A DNA stretch of 64,000 nt from RHLJ01 sp965212165. Its GTDB lineage: Bacteria > Bacteroidota > Rhodothermia > Balneolales > Balneolaceae. Below, piece by piece: positions 1 to 8,783 of the stretch; within the stretch, counting starts at the first letter, position 1; the number at the start of each line of letters is the position of its first letter. The notes below the pieces were generated by a model. That model saw only the letters and a program-made list of their open reading frames with translations. It searched no databases and was not told the DNA's origin. Where the stretch lies: assembly GCA_965212165.1 (NCBI GenBank), contig OZ243096.1, forward strand, positions 992,001-1,056,000. Direction: 5' to 3'. The translations under genes were made by a program, and so were the position numbers.

Positions 1-1
1 C

Positions 2-1636
2 CTTGAGGGAAGTGTTCGAAAGTCGGGTAATAGAATTAGAATAACAGCTCAACTCATAAAAGTAGAAGATGGGTATCATGTATGGTCAGAAGCTTTTGAT
101 CGGGAACTAACCATCAACAATATTTTTGATATTCAGGAAGAGATCTCGAAAACAGTAATGGAAGTATTGAAAGTTAAACTACTTCCAGAAGAAGAAATTG
201 CAATTACAACAAGACCTACAGAAGATATTGAGGCTTATAATGCCTTCTTGGAGGGAACTCAGTTAGCGATATCGAATCAACCCGATGACATTCAAAAAGC
301 AATAGATAAATTCAAACAAGCAATTCGAATTGATCCTACTTTTGCTGAAGCTTATGCACGCCTAGCAATTGCCTATACCGGATTAAATCATTTTGGGAAT
401 TTACCCCTCGACGAAACTAAAACATTAGTTCGAGAGAATATTGATAAAGCATTATTGCTGAATGGAAACCTTGGAAGAGCGTATGAAGCCTTGGGGTATT
501 ATAACTTTATTACTTATGATAGAAAAGGAGCCTTAGAAGCATTTGAACGTGCCGTAGAATTAATGCCGAATGATCCTGATGTACACGATGGTTTACATTT
601 AGCTCTTGAACAAAATGATCGATATGATGATGCAAATGATGCCTTAAGACAAGCATATGAGAAAGATCCATTAAACCCTAGCTATGGTAGTTCATATGCA
701 AATCATTTAGTAAATAGTTACGGGGAGTACGAAGAAGCCACAAACATTTTTGACAAAATGATCGAAACTTATCCTGATTATACGCTTACCTATAGGTATA
801 AGGCTGGTATGTTAGAGGATTCTCCGTTTGGTCAACTTGATAAAGCTTTTGAACTGCTTTACGATGCATACTTAATAACCCCAGATGATATTATTTTAAT
901 GAGAGCTTTAAATGACCTCTCTAGAGATTTAGATTACATGGAGATGGCCGATTATTGGGAAAAGAGAATTGGAGAATTATATCCTGAGAATGAAGCATAT
1001 AGATGGGTTCAGATTAGTAATCGATATCAAGAACAGAAATACAATGAAACCGAGAGAATGCTCGAAGAAGTTATGGATATTTTTGGTGAGCAAAGTTCGG
1101 ATGAGATCAGCCAATTTTTATCACGGGTATATTATTTAGAAGGAAGATATCAGGATGGCGTAGATTTAATGGAAGAAGAATATCCCGAGCTACTTGAACA
1201 GCCCGTTAAAATTGATGATTCTAATGATTCATGGGTTGTACTTTACAGTGATTTATTAGAGAAGGTTGGCAAGATTGAACGTGCACAGCAATTGCGGGAT
1301 ACATTCTGTGAGTTTACTGATACACAAATTGAAGAGAGTACGACCGATAGAGAAAGAACATGGAACCGATGGGGTGAATTTAGCTGTATGGTCTATGATA
1401 AAGATTACGAAGAAGCCATCGCCTTATTTGAAGAACTTTACTTTGTAAAAAATTCGAGATCGGATACTCCAATATACTTTGCGAATGGTTGGGAATTAAA
1501 TGTATTAGAAAACAAGCCCGCTTTTCAACAACTAAAGACTCGGATTATGGATGATATTCGTCTCCAGAGATCCAATGTAATTAAGTTTCTGAAGTCAAAA
1601 GATGAATGGAAAGACGAGTGGGAAGTAACAGAATGA
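2..1636 (+). CDS. T1: TolB-like/TPR membrane protein, C-terminal part only
   Basis: The reading frame is open from base 2, so the 5' end lies outside the window and 544 residues remain. The first visible residues (LEGSVRKSGNRIRITAQ, then WSEAFDREL and IFDIQEEI) are the second half of the TolB-like domain seen complete in the following genes. After that come TPR-like helical repeats beginning with DIEAYNAFLEG and YARLAIAY. The end carries the family C-terminal signature (SNVIKFLKSKDEWKDEWEV). An internal ATG at 158 is not a credible start because it would cut the domain. It is followed by the first of seven further tandem paralogues. By analogy with them the product is an inner-membrane protein with a periplasmic helical domain; the precise role is unknown. 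Confidence 0.9.
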   Translation, partial: LEGSVRKSGNRIRITAQLIKVEDGYHVWSEAFDRELTINNIFDIQEEISKTVMEVLKVKLLPEEEIAITTRPTEDIEAYNAFLEGTQLAISNQPDDIQKAIDKFKQAIRIDPTFAEAYARLAIAYTGLNHFGNLPLDETKTLVRENIDKALLLNGNLGRAYEALGYYNFITYDRKGALEAFERAVELMPNDPDVHDGLHLALEQNDRYDDANDALRQAYEKDPLNPSYGSSYANHLVNSYGEYEEATNIFDKMIETYPDYTLTYRYKAGMLEDSPFGQLDKAFELLYDAYLITPDDIILMRALNDLSRDLDYMEMADYWEKRIGELYPENEAYRWVQISNRYQEQKYNETERMLEEVMDIFGEQSSDEISQFLSRVYYLEGRYQDGVDLMEEEYPELLEQPVKIDDSNDSWVVLYSDLLEKVGKIERAQQLRDTFCEFTDTQIEESTTDRERTWNRWGEFSCMVYDKDYEEAIALFEELYFVKNSRSDTPIYFANGWELNVLENKPAFQQLKTRIMDDIRLQRSNVIKFLKSKDEWKDEWEVTE

Positions 1637-1710
1637 TCAATTTTAAATTCTAAATGTCAGATGAAGACATATCATTTAACATTTAAAACTAAGCACTAAA
1701 CATTAACTAA

Positions 1711-4017
1711 GTGAATATTTCGAAATTTATAGAAGAACTAAAACGCCGTAATGTATTTAAGGTTGCAGCGGCGTATGCAATAGCTGGATGGTTAATAATT
1801 CAGATTGCAACTTCTGTATTTCCAGCATTCGAGTTTCCAAATTGGACTACACAATTTGTAATTATACTGGTTGGTATTGGATTTCCATTATCAATGATCT
1901 TTGCTTGGGCATTCGAATTAACTCCTGAAGGGCTCAAAAAATCCAAAGAAGTAGACATTACAGAATCGGTGACTGACAGAACGGGAAAGAAGCTGAATGG
2001 GATCATTATTTCTGTAATGGCAGTTGCGATCTTTTTCCTGTTAACTGAACGGATTTTCTTTGCAGAATCAAGCATTTTGGACAGAAATACAATTCTAGTC
2101 AACGAAGCTTCCATTGCTGTACTGCCTTTTGCAGACCTTTCTCCAAATGGAGATCAAGAGTACTTTTCAGACGGACTTTCTGAAGAACTATTAAACGTTC
2201 TTGCTAAAGTAGAAGATATGAAAGTGGCAGGGCGTACCTCTTCATTCAAGTTTAAAGGCCAGAATGAAAACCTTAAGCTTATTGGTGCCGAACTGGATGT
2301 AGATCATATCTTAGAAGGGTCAGTTCGGAAAGCAGGAAATACTATTAGGATAACCGCTCAATTAATCAAAGTAGACGATGGATTTCACGTCTGGAGTGAG
2401 ACCTACGACCGAGAGTATACCGCAGAAAATATTTTTCGAATTCAAGATGAAATATCTCAAAAAGTATTAAATGAGTTAAAGATAAGATTACTGAATAATG
2501 AAGAAGAACTTGTTGAATTAGAAACCATTCCAACAGAAGATGTAGAAGCCTATGAAGCGTATCTTCGTGGTACGGAGTTACTGCGAGACCGTAACCCAGA
2601 TGAAATTCAGTTAGCCATAGAGCAGTTTGAGACCGCAACAAAATTGGACCCCAGCTTTGCGGAAGCTTACGCCTATTTATCCTTTTCATATGCTCGCTTA
2701 TATGAATATGGAAATATAAATAAAGAAGAAGTACTGGATTACCTTCGGTCTTATTCCGATCAGGCTTTGTTCATTAATCCTAATATCCCCAGAGCCTATG
2801 CTGGCTTAAGTGCTTATTATGAAATTATTGAAGATACATTGAATTCAATTAGTGCCATTAAAAGGGCTTATGAACTTAATCCAAAGGATGCTGAAATGGT
2901 TAATTCTTATGCTGTTTTATTGGGTGTTTATGAAGAAATAGACGATGATTATGAAGATAGATCAGATAGTTTATACCAAATTGCCTACACCCTAGACCCA
3001 CTAAATCCGGTAATTGCCTCAAACATGGGTAGGCTTTATCGTCGAGAAAAAAACTTTGAAAAAGCAATCGAAACCTTCGATAAAATAATAGAAACCAATC
3101 CAGAATTTTTATCCGCCTATACCCAAAAAATCTACATTCTTAGAAGCGAAGGATTTGGGTTAAGAGATGAAGATTTTATGGCTGCTTATAATGGATACCA
3201 AGAAAATCCAGAAAGTTTAGATTTCATTGAAGTTCTACAACAATCAGCTAGATACTTTGAACTTGACTCACTCGAAATGTTTCTTACAAAAGAAGTTATA
3301 AGGCTATACCCTAATAACCCTATGGCTGAAAATGCCCAAAGAATATTAAAATTTCAAAAATTCAATACTCATCTCGACAATAAGGAATTCGAAGAAGCAA
3401 GAGTCTTTGCCAGAGAAAATCTCATGGAAGAAATTGGTGATAACATTGAAATTTTCCGGGAGTTTCTGGAAAATGCAGAATCAGTGGCTCTTTTTGACGA
3501 CTATTTTGAGAACCGAGAGTTTCAAAAAGCAACTGAAATTTTAAGAGAGATACGACCTGAATTTTTTTCCGATACCCTTACTACACACCCACAAGGGAAT
3601 TTTCAAACTGCACGTGTGAAATATATATTTGAACAAATTGGCAGAGAAGATCTGGTTAAGAATCTTGATAAGCTGGAATTTGAATATGGGGATTGGGTGG
3701 AATTTGAATATGACCAAGATATTTCAAAAGAAGAGCCAAATATAGTTCGCGTATTAGCAAATGAAAGTTTGTATAACAATGATTCGAAGCGTTATAGAGA
3801 AATAGTTGAAGAGTTGTATTTCACCAGGAAGTACAAATTCTTTAAGTGGAATGAAATGCTTGATCAGCCTCATGAACTGGAACTGCTTAAAGACCCGGAG
3901 CTTAAAGAACTTATTGACCGAATTGAAGCAGACCAAAAACGGATGAAGGACAATGTGGTAGCATTCTTAAAAGAAGAAGGAGCTTGGAAGGATAGCTGGG
4001 AGGAAAGCGAAGAGTGA
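1711..4017 (+). CDS. T2: three-helix membrane anchor + TolB-like domain + TPR protein (type A)
   Basis: This 768-residue protein starts at a GTG, which aligns exactly with the MNISNFIEELKRRN start of its paralogues. Residues 1-16 are basic (ELKRRN). Hydrophobic helices lie near 17-36, 47-69 and 96-113, and a charged loop (KKSKEVDITESV) separates the second from the third. A TolB-like domain runs from about 133 (SIAVLPF, YFSDGLSEELLN, VAGRTSSFKF, HILEGSVRK, WSETYDRE) to about 255. TPR-like helices fill the remainder, ending in EEGAWKDSWEE. The positive-inside rule suggests a cytoplasmic N-terminus and periplasmic TolB/TPR domains (inference). It is closest to T5, with which it shares SPNGDQEYFS, RNPDEI and ARLYEYGNI. 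COG5616-type TolB-like proteins have no settled function. No cyclase, kinase or winged-helix domain is attached. Confidence 0.9.
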   Translation: MNISKFIEELKRRNVFKVAAAYAIAGWLIIQIATSVFPAFEFPNWTTQFVIILVGIGFPLSMIFAWAFELTPEGLKKSKEVDITESVTDRTGKKLNGIIISVMAVAIFFLLTERIFFAESSILDRNTILVNEASIAVLPFADLSPNGDQEYFSDGLSEELLNVLAKVEDMKVAGRTSSFKFKGQNENLKLIGAELDVDHILEGSVRKAGNTIRITAQLIKVDDGFHVWSETYDREYTAENIFRIQDEISQKVLNELKIRLLNNEEELVELETIPTEDVEAYEAYLRGTELLRDRNPDEIQLAIEQFETATKLDPSFAEAYAYLSFSYARLYEYGNINKEEVLDYLRSYSDQALFINPNIPRAYAGLSAYYEIIEDTLNSISAIKRAYELNPKDAEMVNSYAVLLGVYEEIDDDYEDRSDSLYQIAYTLDPLNPVIASNMGRLYRREKNFEKAIETFDKIIETNPEFLSAYTQKIYILRSEGFGLRDEDFMAAYNGYQENPESLDFIEVLQQSARYFELDSLEMFLTKEVIRLYPNNPMAENAQRILKFQKFNTHLDNKEFEEARVFARENLMEEIGDNIEIFREFLENAESVALFDDYFENREFQKATEILREIRPEFFSDTLTTHPQGNFQTARVKYIFEQIGREDLVKNLDKLEFEYGDWVEFEYDQDISKEEPNIVRVLANESLYNNDSKRYREIVEELYFTRKYKFFKWNEMLDQPHELELLKDPELKELIDRIEADQKRMKDNVVAFLKEEGAWKDSWEESEE

Positions 4018-6311
4018 ATATTCCAAATTTCATAGAAGAACTTAAACGACGTAATGTATTCAGAGTGGCTACCGCCTATGCAATTGCAGGCTGGTTAATC
4101 ATCCAGATTGCTACTTCTGTATTTCCAGCCTTTGAATTTCCAGACTGGACCCAGCAGTTTGTAATTATAATTACGATGATTGGCTTTCCTCTTGCACTAA
4201 TTTTTGCCTGGGCGTTCGAATTAACTCCAGAAGGGATCAAAAAATCTAAGGAAGTTGATATTACTGAATCGGTAACAAGCCGAACCGGAAAGAAATTAAA
4301 TGGCATAATTATAACGGTTCTTTCAATGGCAGTTATTTTCTTGTTAGTGGAGCGTGTATTTTTTGCAAAAGCGTCCATTTTAGAGCAAGAGAATTCTACA
4401 AATATTGAAATGGCTTCTATAGCCGTACTTCCTTTTGTTAATATGAGCAGTGATGAGGAAAATGAATTCTTCTCTGATGGATTATCTGAAGAACTATTAA
4501 ATGGACTTGCCAAAATTGAGGGAATGCAAGTAGCAGGAAGAACTTCTGCGTTCAGTTTTAAGGGAAAGAATGAAGACTTACGAATTGTTGGGGAACAACT
4601 AGGCGTAAAACATATTTTGGAAGGTAGTGTTCGCAAAGATGGTAATACCCTAAGAATAACGGCACAGCTTATTCAAGCGGATAACGGCTTTCATTTATGG
4701 AGTGAAACATATGATCGCCAAATAGAAAGTGTTTTTGCCATCCAGGAAGAAATAACAAGAAAAGTAGTAGCAGAGCTAAAAGTTCGACTACTTCCTCAAG
4801 AAGAAATTCAGCTTACAGAACGACCCACCCAAGATATTGAAGCCTATAATGCGTATTTGGAAGCGACTCAGTTAGAGATAAATAGATTACCCTCCGATCT
4901 TGAAAAAGCCATAGAAAAATACAAACAAGCGATTGCAATCGATCCCACCTTTGCACTTGCATATGCAAGATTAGCTATTGCATATCATTTATCATTTAGA
5001 TTTGGAAGTGAATTTTCTACTGAAAAAAGAGTCGAAACAGCTTCTTTAATGCGTGAAAATATTGACCAAGCTTTACTTCTAGATGGTAATCTTGGAAAGG
5101 CCTATGAAGCGCTTGGTGAATACTATGTTTATGCTGATGGAGGAGATTGGGTTGAAAGGCTTGAAAAAGCTTTATTTGCCTACTCAAAAGCAGTAGAATT
5201 GTCACCAAATGACGCCTTCGCTCATTATGGATATTATACATACCTAAGTATGAAAGACCGAAGAGAGTTAGAAAAAATCCAATTAACTACTTACCAAGTT
5301 TTAGAAGAAGCCTATGAATTAGATCCACTCAATCCGGTAGTTGCACAAGTTTATGCAAACTATCTAATTGATATTAAGCAAGAATTTGAGAAAGGCTTAT
5401 CAATTATGAATCAGGTTATAGAGAATTACCCAGATTTTATGCCTATAAAAGTAGATAAATCATGGGTAATGAGAGATATACCTTATGGAAGGCCTGATGA
5501 AGCATTTAAATACATGTTTGAAGCTCATTTAGATGACCCAAGAAACATAAGATATATGAATGCATTAGTTGAAACTTCCTTGGATGTAGATTTTCTGACT
5601 TTTGCCAAATACATGGTTGAAAAAATTGAAGAAAATACACCAGAAGATCGTCAATTCTTTACTACATATAATTCTAAGAGAAAAATTCTACAGGCAGAAA
5701 AAGACTATGATGGTTTTGAAGCTCTTGTTGAAGAAAGAATAGATCTTATACTTTCTAGAAATGAAAACTTACAACGAGAGAGCTATATCGGTTCATTCCC
5801 ACTTGTCTACTACAATCAAGGTAGATATGATGAAGTTATAGAGATTGCAAAAATTAGAGCTTCAGAGCTCTTTGAACCTGACTTCATAGCTGCAGACAGC
5901 AATGAATTTTACATTAGAATATACGTACCTATCCTACTAAAAAGAGGTGAACTACAAGAAGCAAAACGTATTGCAGATTCCTTTTGCTCATCACTTCCTA
6001 AGGATGTAAAAGGCTTAGATGATTATGATGACATTTCCGAGTTTTATTTTAATCAATCTGATTGCGATATCTTCTTGGGGAAATTTGAAGAGGGAATAGA
6101 AGGAACTAGGAAAGGATATTTTGAATTGAATTCCAAAGCAAATTGGCCGCTTGTTTTTCAAGAACCAGTTTATAGCCTTGTTGAAGAACACCCTTCTTTT
6201 ATTAAATTTAAAGAAGATGTTTACAAGGATCTACATAGCATGCGATCCAATGTAATTCAGTTTTTAAAAGCCGAGGGCGAATGGCGAGAAGAATGGGATG
6301 TAAAAGAATGA
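4014..6311 (+). CDS. T3: three-helix membrane anchor + TolB-like domain + TPR protein (type B)
   Basis: The GTG start overlaps the stop of T2 by four bases (GTGA), which implies translational coupling. The product is 765 residues with the same order of parts: basic tail, three hydrophobic helices in the first 115 residues, TolB-like domain (SIAVLPFVNMSSDEENEFFS, HILEGSVRKDGN), then TPR-like repeats. The C-terminus has the signature MRSNVIQFLKAEGEWREEW. It belongs with T1, T4 and T6 in the NMSSD/NMSAD subgroup, and its TPR part differs strongly from T2 although the anchor is nearly identical. The spacer after the gene (GATCAATTTTAAATTCTAAATG) repeats the one after T1, so gene and spacer were probably duplicated together. 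Confidence 0.9.
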   Translation: MNIPNFIEELKRRNVFRVATAYAIAGWLIIQIATSVFPAFEFPDWTQQFVIIITMIGFPLALIFAWAFELTPEGIKKSKEVDITESVTSRTGKKLNGIIITVLSMAVIFLLVERVFFAKASILEQENSTNIEMASIAVLPFVNMSSDEENEFFSDGLSEELLNGLAKIEGMQVAGRTSAFSFKGKNEDLRIVGEQLGVKHILEGSVRKDGNTLRITAQLIQADNGFHLWSETYDRQIESVFAIQEEITRKVVAELKVRLLPQEEIQLTERPTQDIEAYNAYLEATQLEINRLPSDLEKAIEKYKQAIAIDPTFALAYARLAIAYHLSFRFGSEFSTEKRVETASLMRENIDQALLLDGNLGKAYEALGEYYVYADGGDWVERLEKALFAYSKAVELSPNDAFAHYGYYTYLSMKDRRELEKIQLTTYQVLEEAYELDPLNPVVAQVYANYLIDIKQEFEKGLSIMNQVIENYPDFMPIKVDKSWVMRDIPYGRPDEAFKYMFEAHLDDPRNIRYMNALVETSLDVDFLTFAKYMVEKIEENTPEDRQFFTTYNSKRKILQAEKDYDGFEALVEERIDLILSRNENLQRESYIGSFPLVYYNQGRYDEVIEIAKIRASELFEPDFIAADSNEFYIRIYVPILLKRGELQEAKRIADSFCSSLPKDVKGLDDYDDISEFYFNQSDCDIFLGKFEEGIEGTRKGYFELNSKANWPLVFQEPVYSLVEEHPSFIKFKEDVYKDLHSMRSNVIQFLKAEGEWREEWDVKE

Positions 6312-6385
6312 TCAATTTTAAATTCTAAATGTTAAATGAAAGAGCCTAATTAAACATATAGAATTGAGCATTTAAAATTAAAAAA

Positions 6386-8644
6386 ATGAACATTTCAAAT
6401 TTTATAGAAGAGCTAAAGCGGCGTAACGTCTTTAAAGTTGCAGTAGCATATGCTATAGCTGGGTGGCTAATCATTCAAATAGTTACGGTAATTGAAGAAC
6501 CGCTCAATATTCCAGATTGGTTTGATACGATTGTAATTGTGTTGGTTGGAATTGGGCTGCCAATCGTACTCATATTTGCTTGGGCGTTTGAGTTGACGCC
6601 AGAGGGGATTAAGAAATCTAAAGAAGTTGATATCACTGAATCTGTAACCAGTAGAACTGGGAAAAAACTAAACGGAGTGATTATCGCCATTCTTTCAGTA
6701 GCACTGTTCTTTGTATTGGTAGAGCGTATCTTTTTTGCAAAAGCGTCTATTCTTGAGAATGCTGAAATAACAAGTCAGATAGAGACCGCATCTATTGCAG
6801 TGCTACCTTTTGTAAATATGAGTAGCGATTCTGAGAATGAATACTTCTCCGACGGACTATCCGAAGAATTACTAAATGCGCTTGCGAAAGTAGAAGATAT
6901 GCAGGTCGCAGGCCGAACTTCTTCGTTCAAGTTCAAAGGTCAGAACGAAAATCTTACCCAAATTGGAGCTGAACTAGGGGTGGCAAATATTCTGGAAGGA
7001 AGTGTTCGTAAATCCGGTGAAAGACTTCGAATTACAGCCCAGTTAATTCGAGTTTCAGATGGTTTTCACATGTGGAGTGAAACCTATGATCGTGAATTAA
7101 CGACGAATAATATCTTTGATATTCAGGAAGAGATATCTAGGCATGTAATGGAAGAACTTAAAGTTAGACTTCTACCTGAAGAGGAAGCCCTACTAGCTGA
7201 CCGCCCTACTCAGGATATTGAGGCTTATAATGCCTTCTTAGAAGCTACTCAACGTGAGATTACGTTCCAGCCGGAAGACCTAGAGTTTGCTATTCAAAAG
7301 TATAAAGATGCAATACGCATTGATCCTACTTTTGCAGAAGCCTATGCCAGATTAGCTATTGCTTATGGTTATTTACACAGCAATGGGAATATTAATGCTG
7401 ATGAAGCTAAAATGTTGATGAAGGAAAATGCAGAAATGGCGCTTTCCTTAAACAAAGATCTTGGGAAAGCTCAACAAGCATTAGCTGGATATTATGGCTT
7501 TGAACAAGAATTCGAAAAAAGAGAAGAAACACTTAAGAAGGCTGTTGAATTAGCTCCAAACGATGCATCCATTAGGATGGCTTATCGCGGTGCTCTTGGA
7601 AGAAACAATAAAGTTAAAGAATCCAATGCTCAGTTATTCAAAGCATACGAACTGGATCCGTTAAGCGCATCTATAAGTAATTCCTATGCCAGCTATTTGG
7701 TAAGGCAAGAAAATAGATACGAAGAAGCAATGGTCATTATCGATCGTAATATAGAACGAACTCCTGATTACAATGGCTCCTATTATTCGAAAGCCTGGCT
7801 ACTACGTGATGTTCCCTATGGAGAACTCGATAACGCTTTTACTTTTGCATATGAAGCTTATTTAAATAATCCGGATGACATGGATTTCATGTGGATGGTT
7901 TCTGACATTGCCCGTGATCTGAATATGATTAGTGTTGCAGAATATTTTGGTAACCGTATCAAAGAAGTGTATCCAGAAAATCATTCAGGACCAAGAAATC
8001 TAATGAGAACAAAACTCACAGCAGGAGATTTTGAGGGAGTAAAACAAATTATTGACGAACTAACAGATGTTTATGGTCCAAGAACGTTTCAATATTTTAT
8101 TGTACAACTATCTGCCTATCACTACAGCATTGGCGAATTTGAGGAGGCTGCCAGATTATGGGAAAACCTTCATCCTGAGTTTTATAATAACCCGGCTAGC
8201 GTGATCGAAAATGTTGATCAGCAGACTTCAGCTATTTACAGCTATACTTTATACGAGGAAATGGGAAGATTTGAAGATGCAAAAATGATGGCTGAAAAAA
8301 TCTGTATGTATAAAGATGAACAGCTAGCGGAAATGTTAGAAAGTGGCAGAACGGAAATCTATAATGAATTGGACGTTAAACTATACTGTCAAATAGTTTC
8401 AAAAGAGTATGAAGAAGCGATCGCATCATTGGTCAAATTCCACTTCGAATTAAATTCTAAAGGGAATTGGCCATTAATTTTGACATCCGAAATTCCCTAT
8501 CAACCTCTAAAAGAGCATCCATCCTATTCAGAGTTTGAAGACAAACTTTATGCTGATCTTGCAAGTATGCGAGGTAATGTAATTGATTACTTAAAAGAAA
8601 AAGGCGAATGGCGAGAAAGCTGGGCTATAAACGAGACAAATTGA
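6386..8644 (+). CDS. T4: three-helix membrane anchor + TolB-like domain + TPR protein (type B)
   Basis: An ATG-started 752-residue paralogue, 74 bases after T3. The second half of the first helix differs from its neighbours (IIQIVTVIEEPLNIPDW instead of IIQIATSVFPAFEFPDW), while the second and third helices and the KKSKEVDITESV loop are conserved. The TolB-like domain contains NMSSDSENEYFS, VAGRTSSFKF and NILEGSVRKSGE. The TPR-like region includes IDPTFAEAYARLAIAY, and the end is NVIDYLKEKGEWRESW. It is a predicted inner-membrane protein with a large extracytoplasmic helical domain. The gene is followed by a palindromic repeat rather than the usual short spacer, which separates it from T5. 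Confidence 0.9.
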   Translation: MNISNFIEELKRRNVFKVAVAYAIAGWLIIQIVTVIEEPLNIPDWFDTIVIVLVGIGLPIVLIFAWAFELTPEGIKKSKEVDITESVTSRTGKKLNGVIIAILSVALFFVLVERIFFAKASILENAEITSQIETASIAVLPFVNMSSDSENEYFSDGLSEELLNALAKVEDMQVAGRTSSFKFKGQNENLTQIGAELGVANILEGSVRKSGERLRITAQLIRVSDGFHMWSETYDRELTTNNIFDIQEEISRHVMEELKVRLLPEEEALLADRPTQDIEAYNAFLEATQREITFQPEDLEFAIQKYKDAIRIDPTFAEAYARLAIAYGYLHSNGNINADEAKMLMKENAEMALSLNKDLGKAQQALAGYYGFEQEFEKREETLKKAVELAPNDASIRMAYRGALGRNNKVKESNAQLFKAYELDPLSASISNSYASYLVRQENRYEEAMVIIDRNIERTPDYNGSYYSKAWLLRDVPYGELDNAFTFAYEAYLNNPDDMDFMWMVSDIARDLNMISVAEYFGNRIKEVYPENHSGPRNLMRTKLTAGDFEGVKQIIDELTDVYGPRTFQYFIVQLSAYHYSIGEFEEAARLWENLHPEFYNNPASVIENVDQQTSAIYSYTLYEEMGRFEDAKMMAEKICMYKDEQLAEMLESGRTEIYNELDVKLYCQIVSKEYEEAIASLVKFHFELNSKGNWPLILTSEIPYQPLKEHPSYSEFEDKLYADLASMRGNVIDYLKEKGEWRESWAINETN

Positions 8645-8680
8645 AAAATTTTGCGCTAACAAATACCTCTTTCTTTTCAA

Positions 8681-8765
8681 GTCATCCTGATTCCGATAGT
8701 TTTTGGGACGAAGGATCCGCAAAACTAGGTAGCTTTGTTGATTCCTTGCTTTCACTCAGAATGAC
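8681..8765. repeat. 85-bp imperfect inverted-repeat element (GTCATCCTGA type)
   Basis: The stretch between T4 and T5 begins with GTCATCCTGA and ends with TCAGAATGAC, an inverted pair with one mismatch. Its size matches three other palindromic elements in this window (82-86 bp). It has no coding potential. It resembles the small dispersed MITE-like or REP-like repeats of Bacteroidota intergenic regions. Transposition was not tested and no clear target duplication is visible. Confidence 0.6.
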
Positions 8766-8783
8766 CTTAATTAGAGAAGCACT

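Noticed and set aside
4076..4636. 186-residue open frame on the minus strand, with similar ones opposite the other T genes (1800-2114, 6475-6690, 8846-9142, 13540-13923)
   Set aside because: They lie opposite the conserved anchor and TolB codons of every T gene and recur only because that DNA recurs. They have no start signals and no protein-like features.
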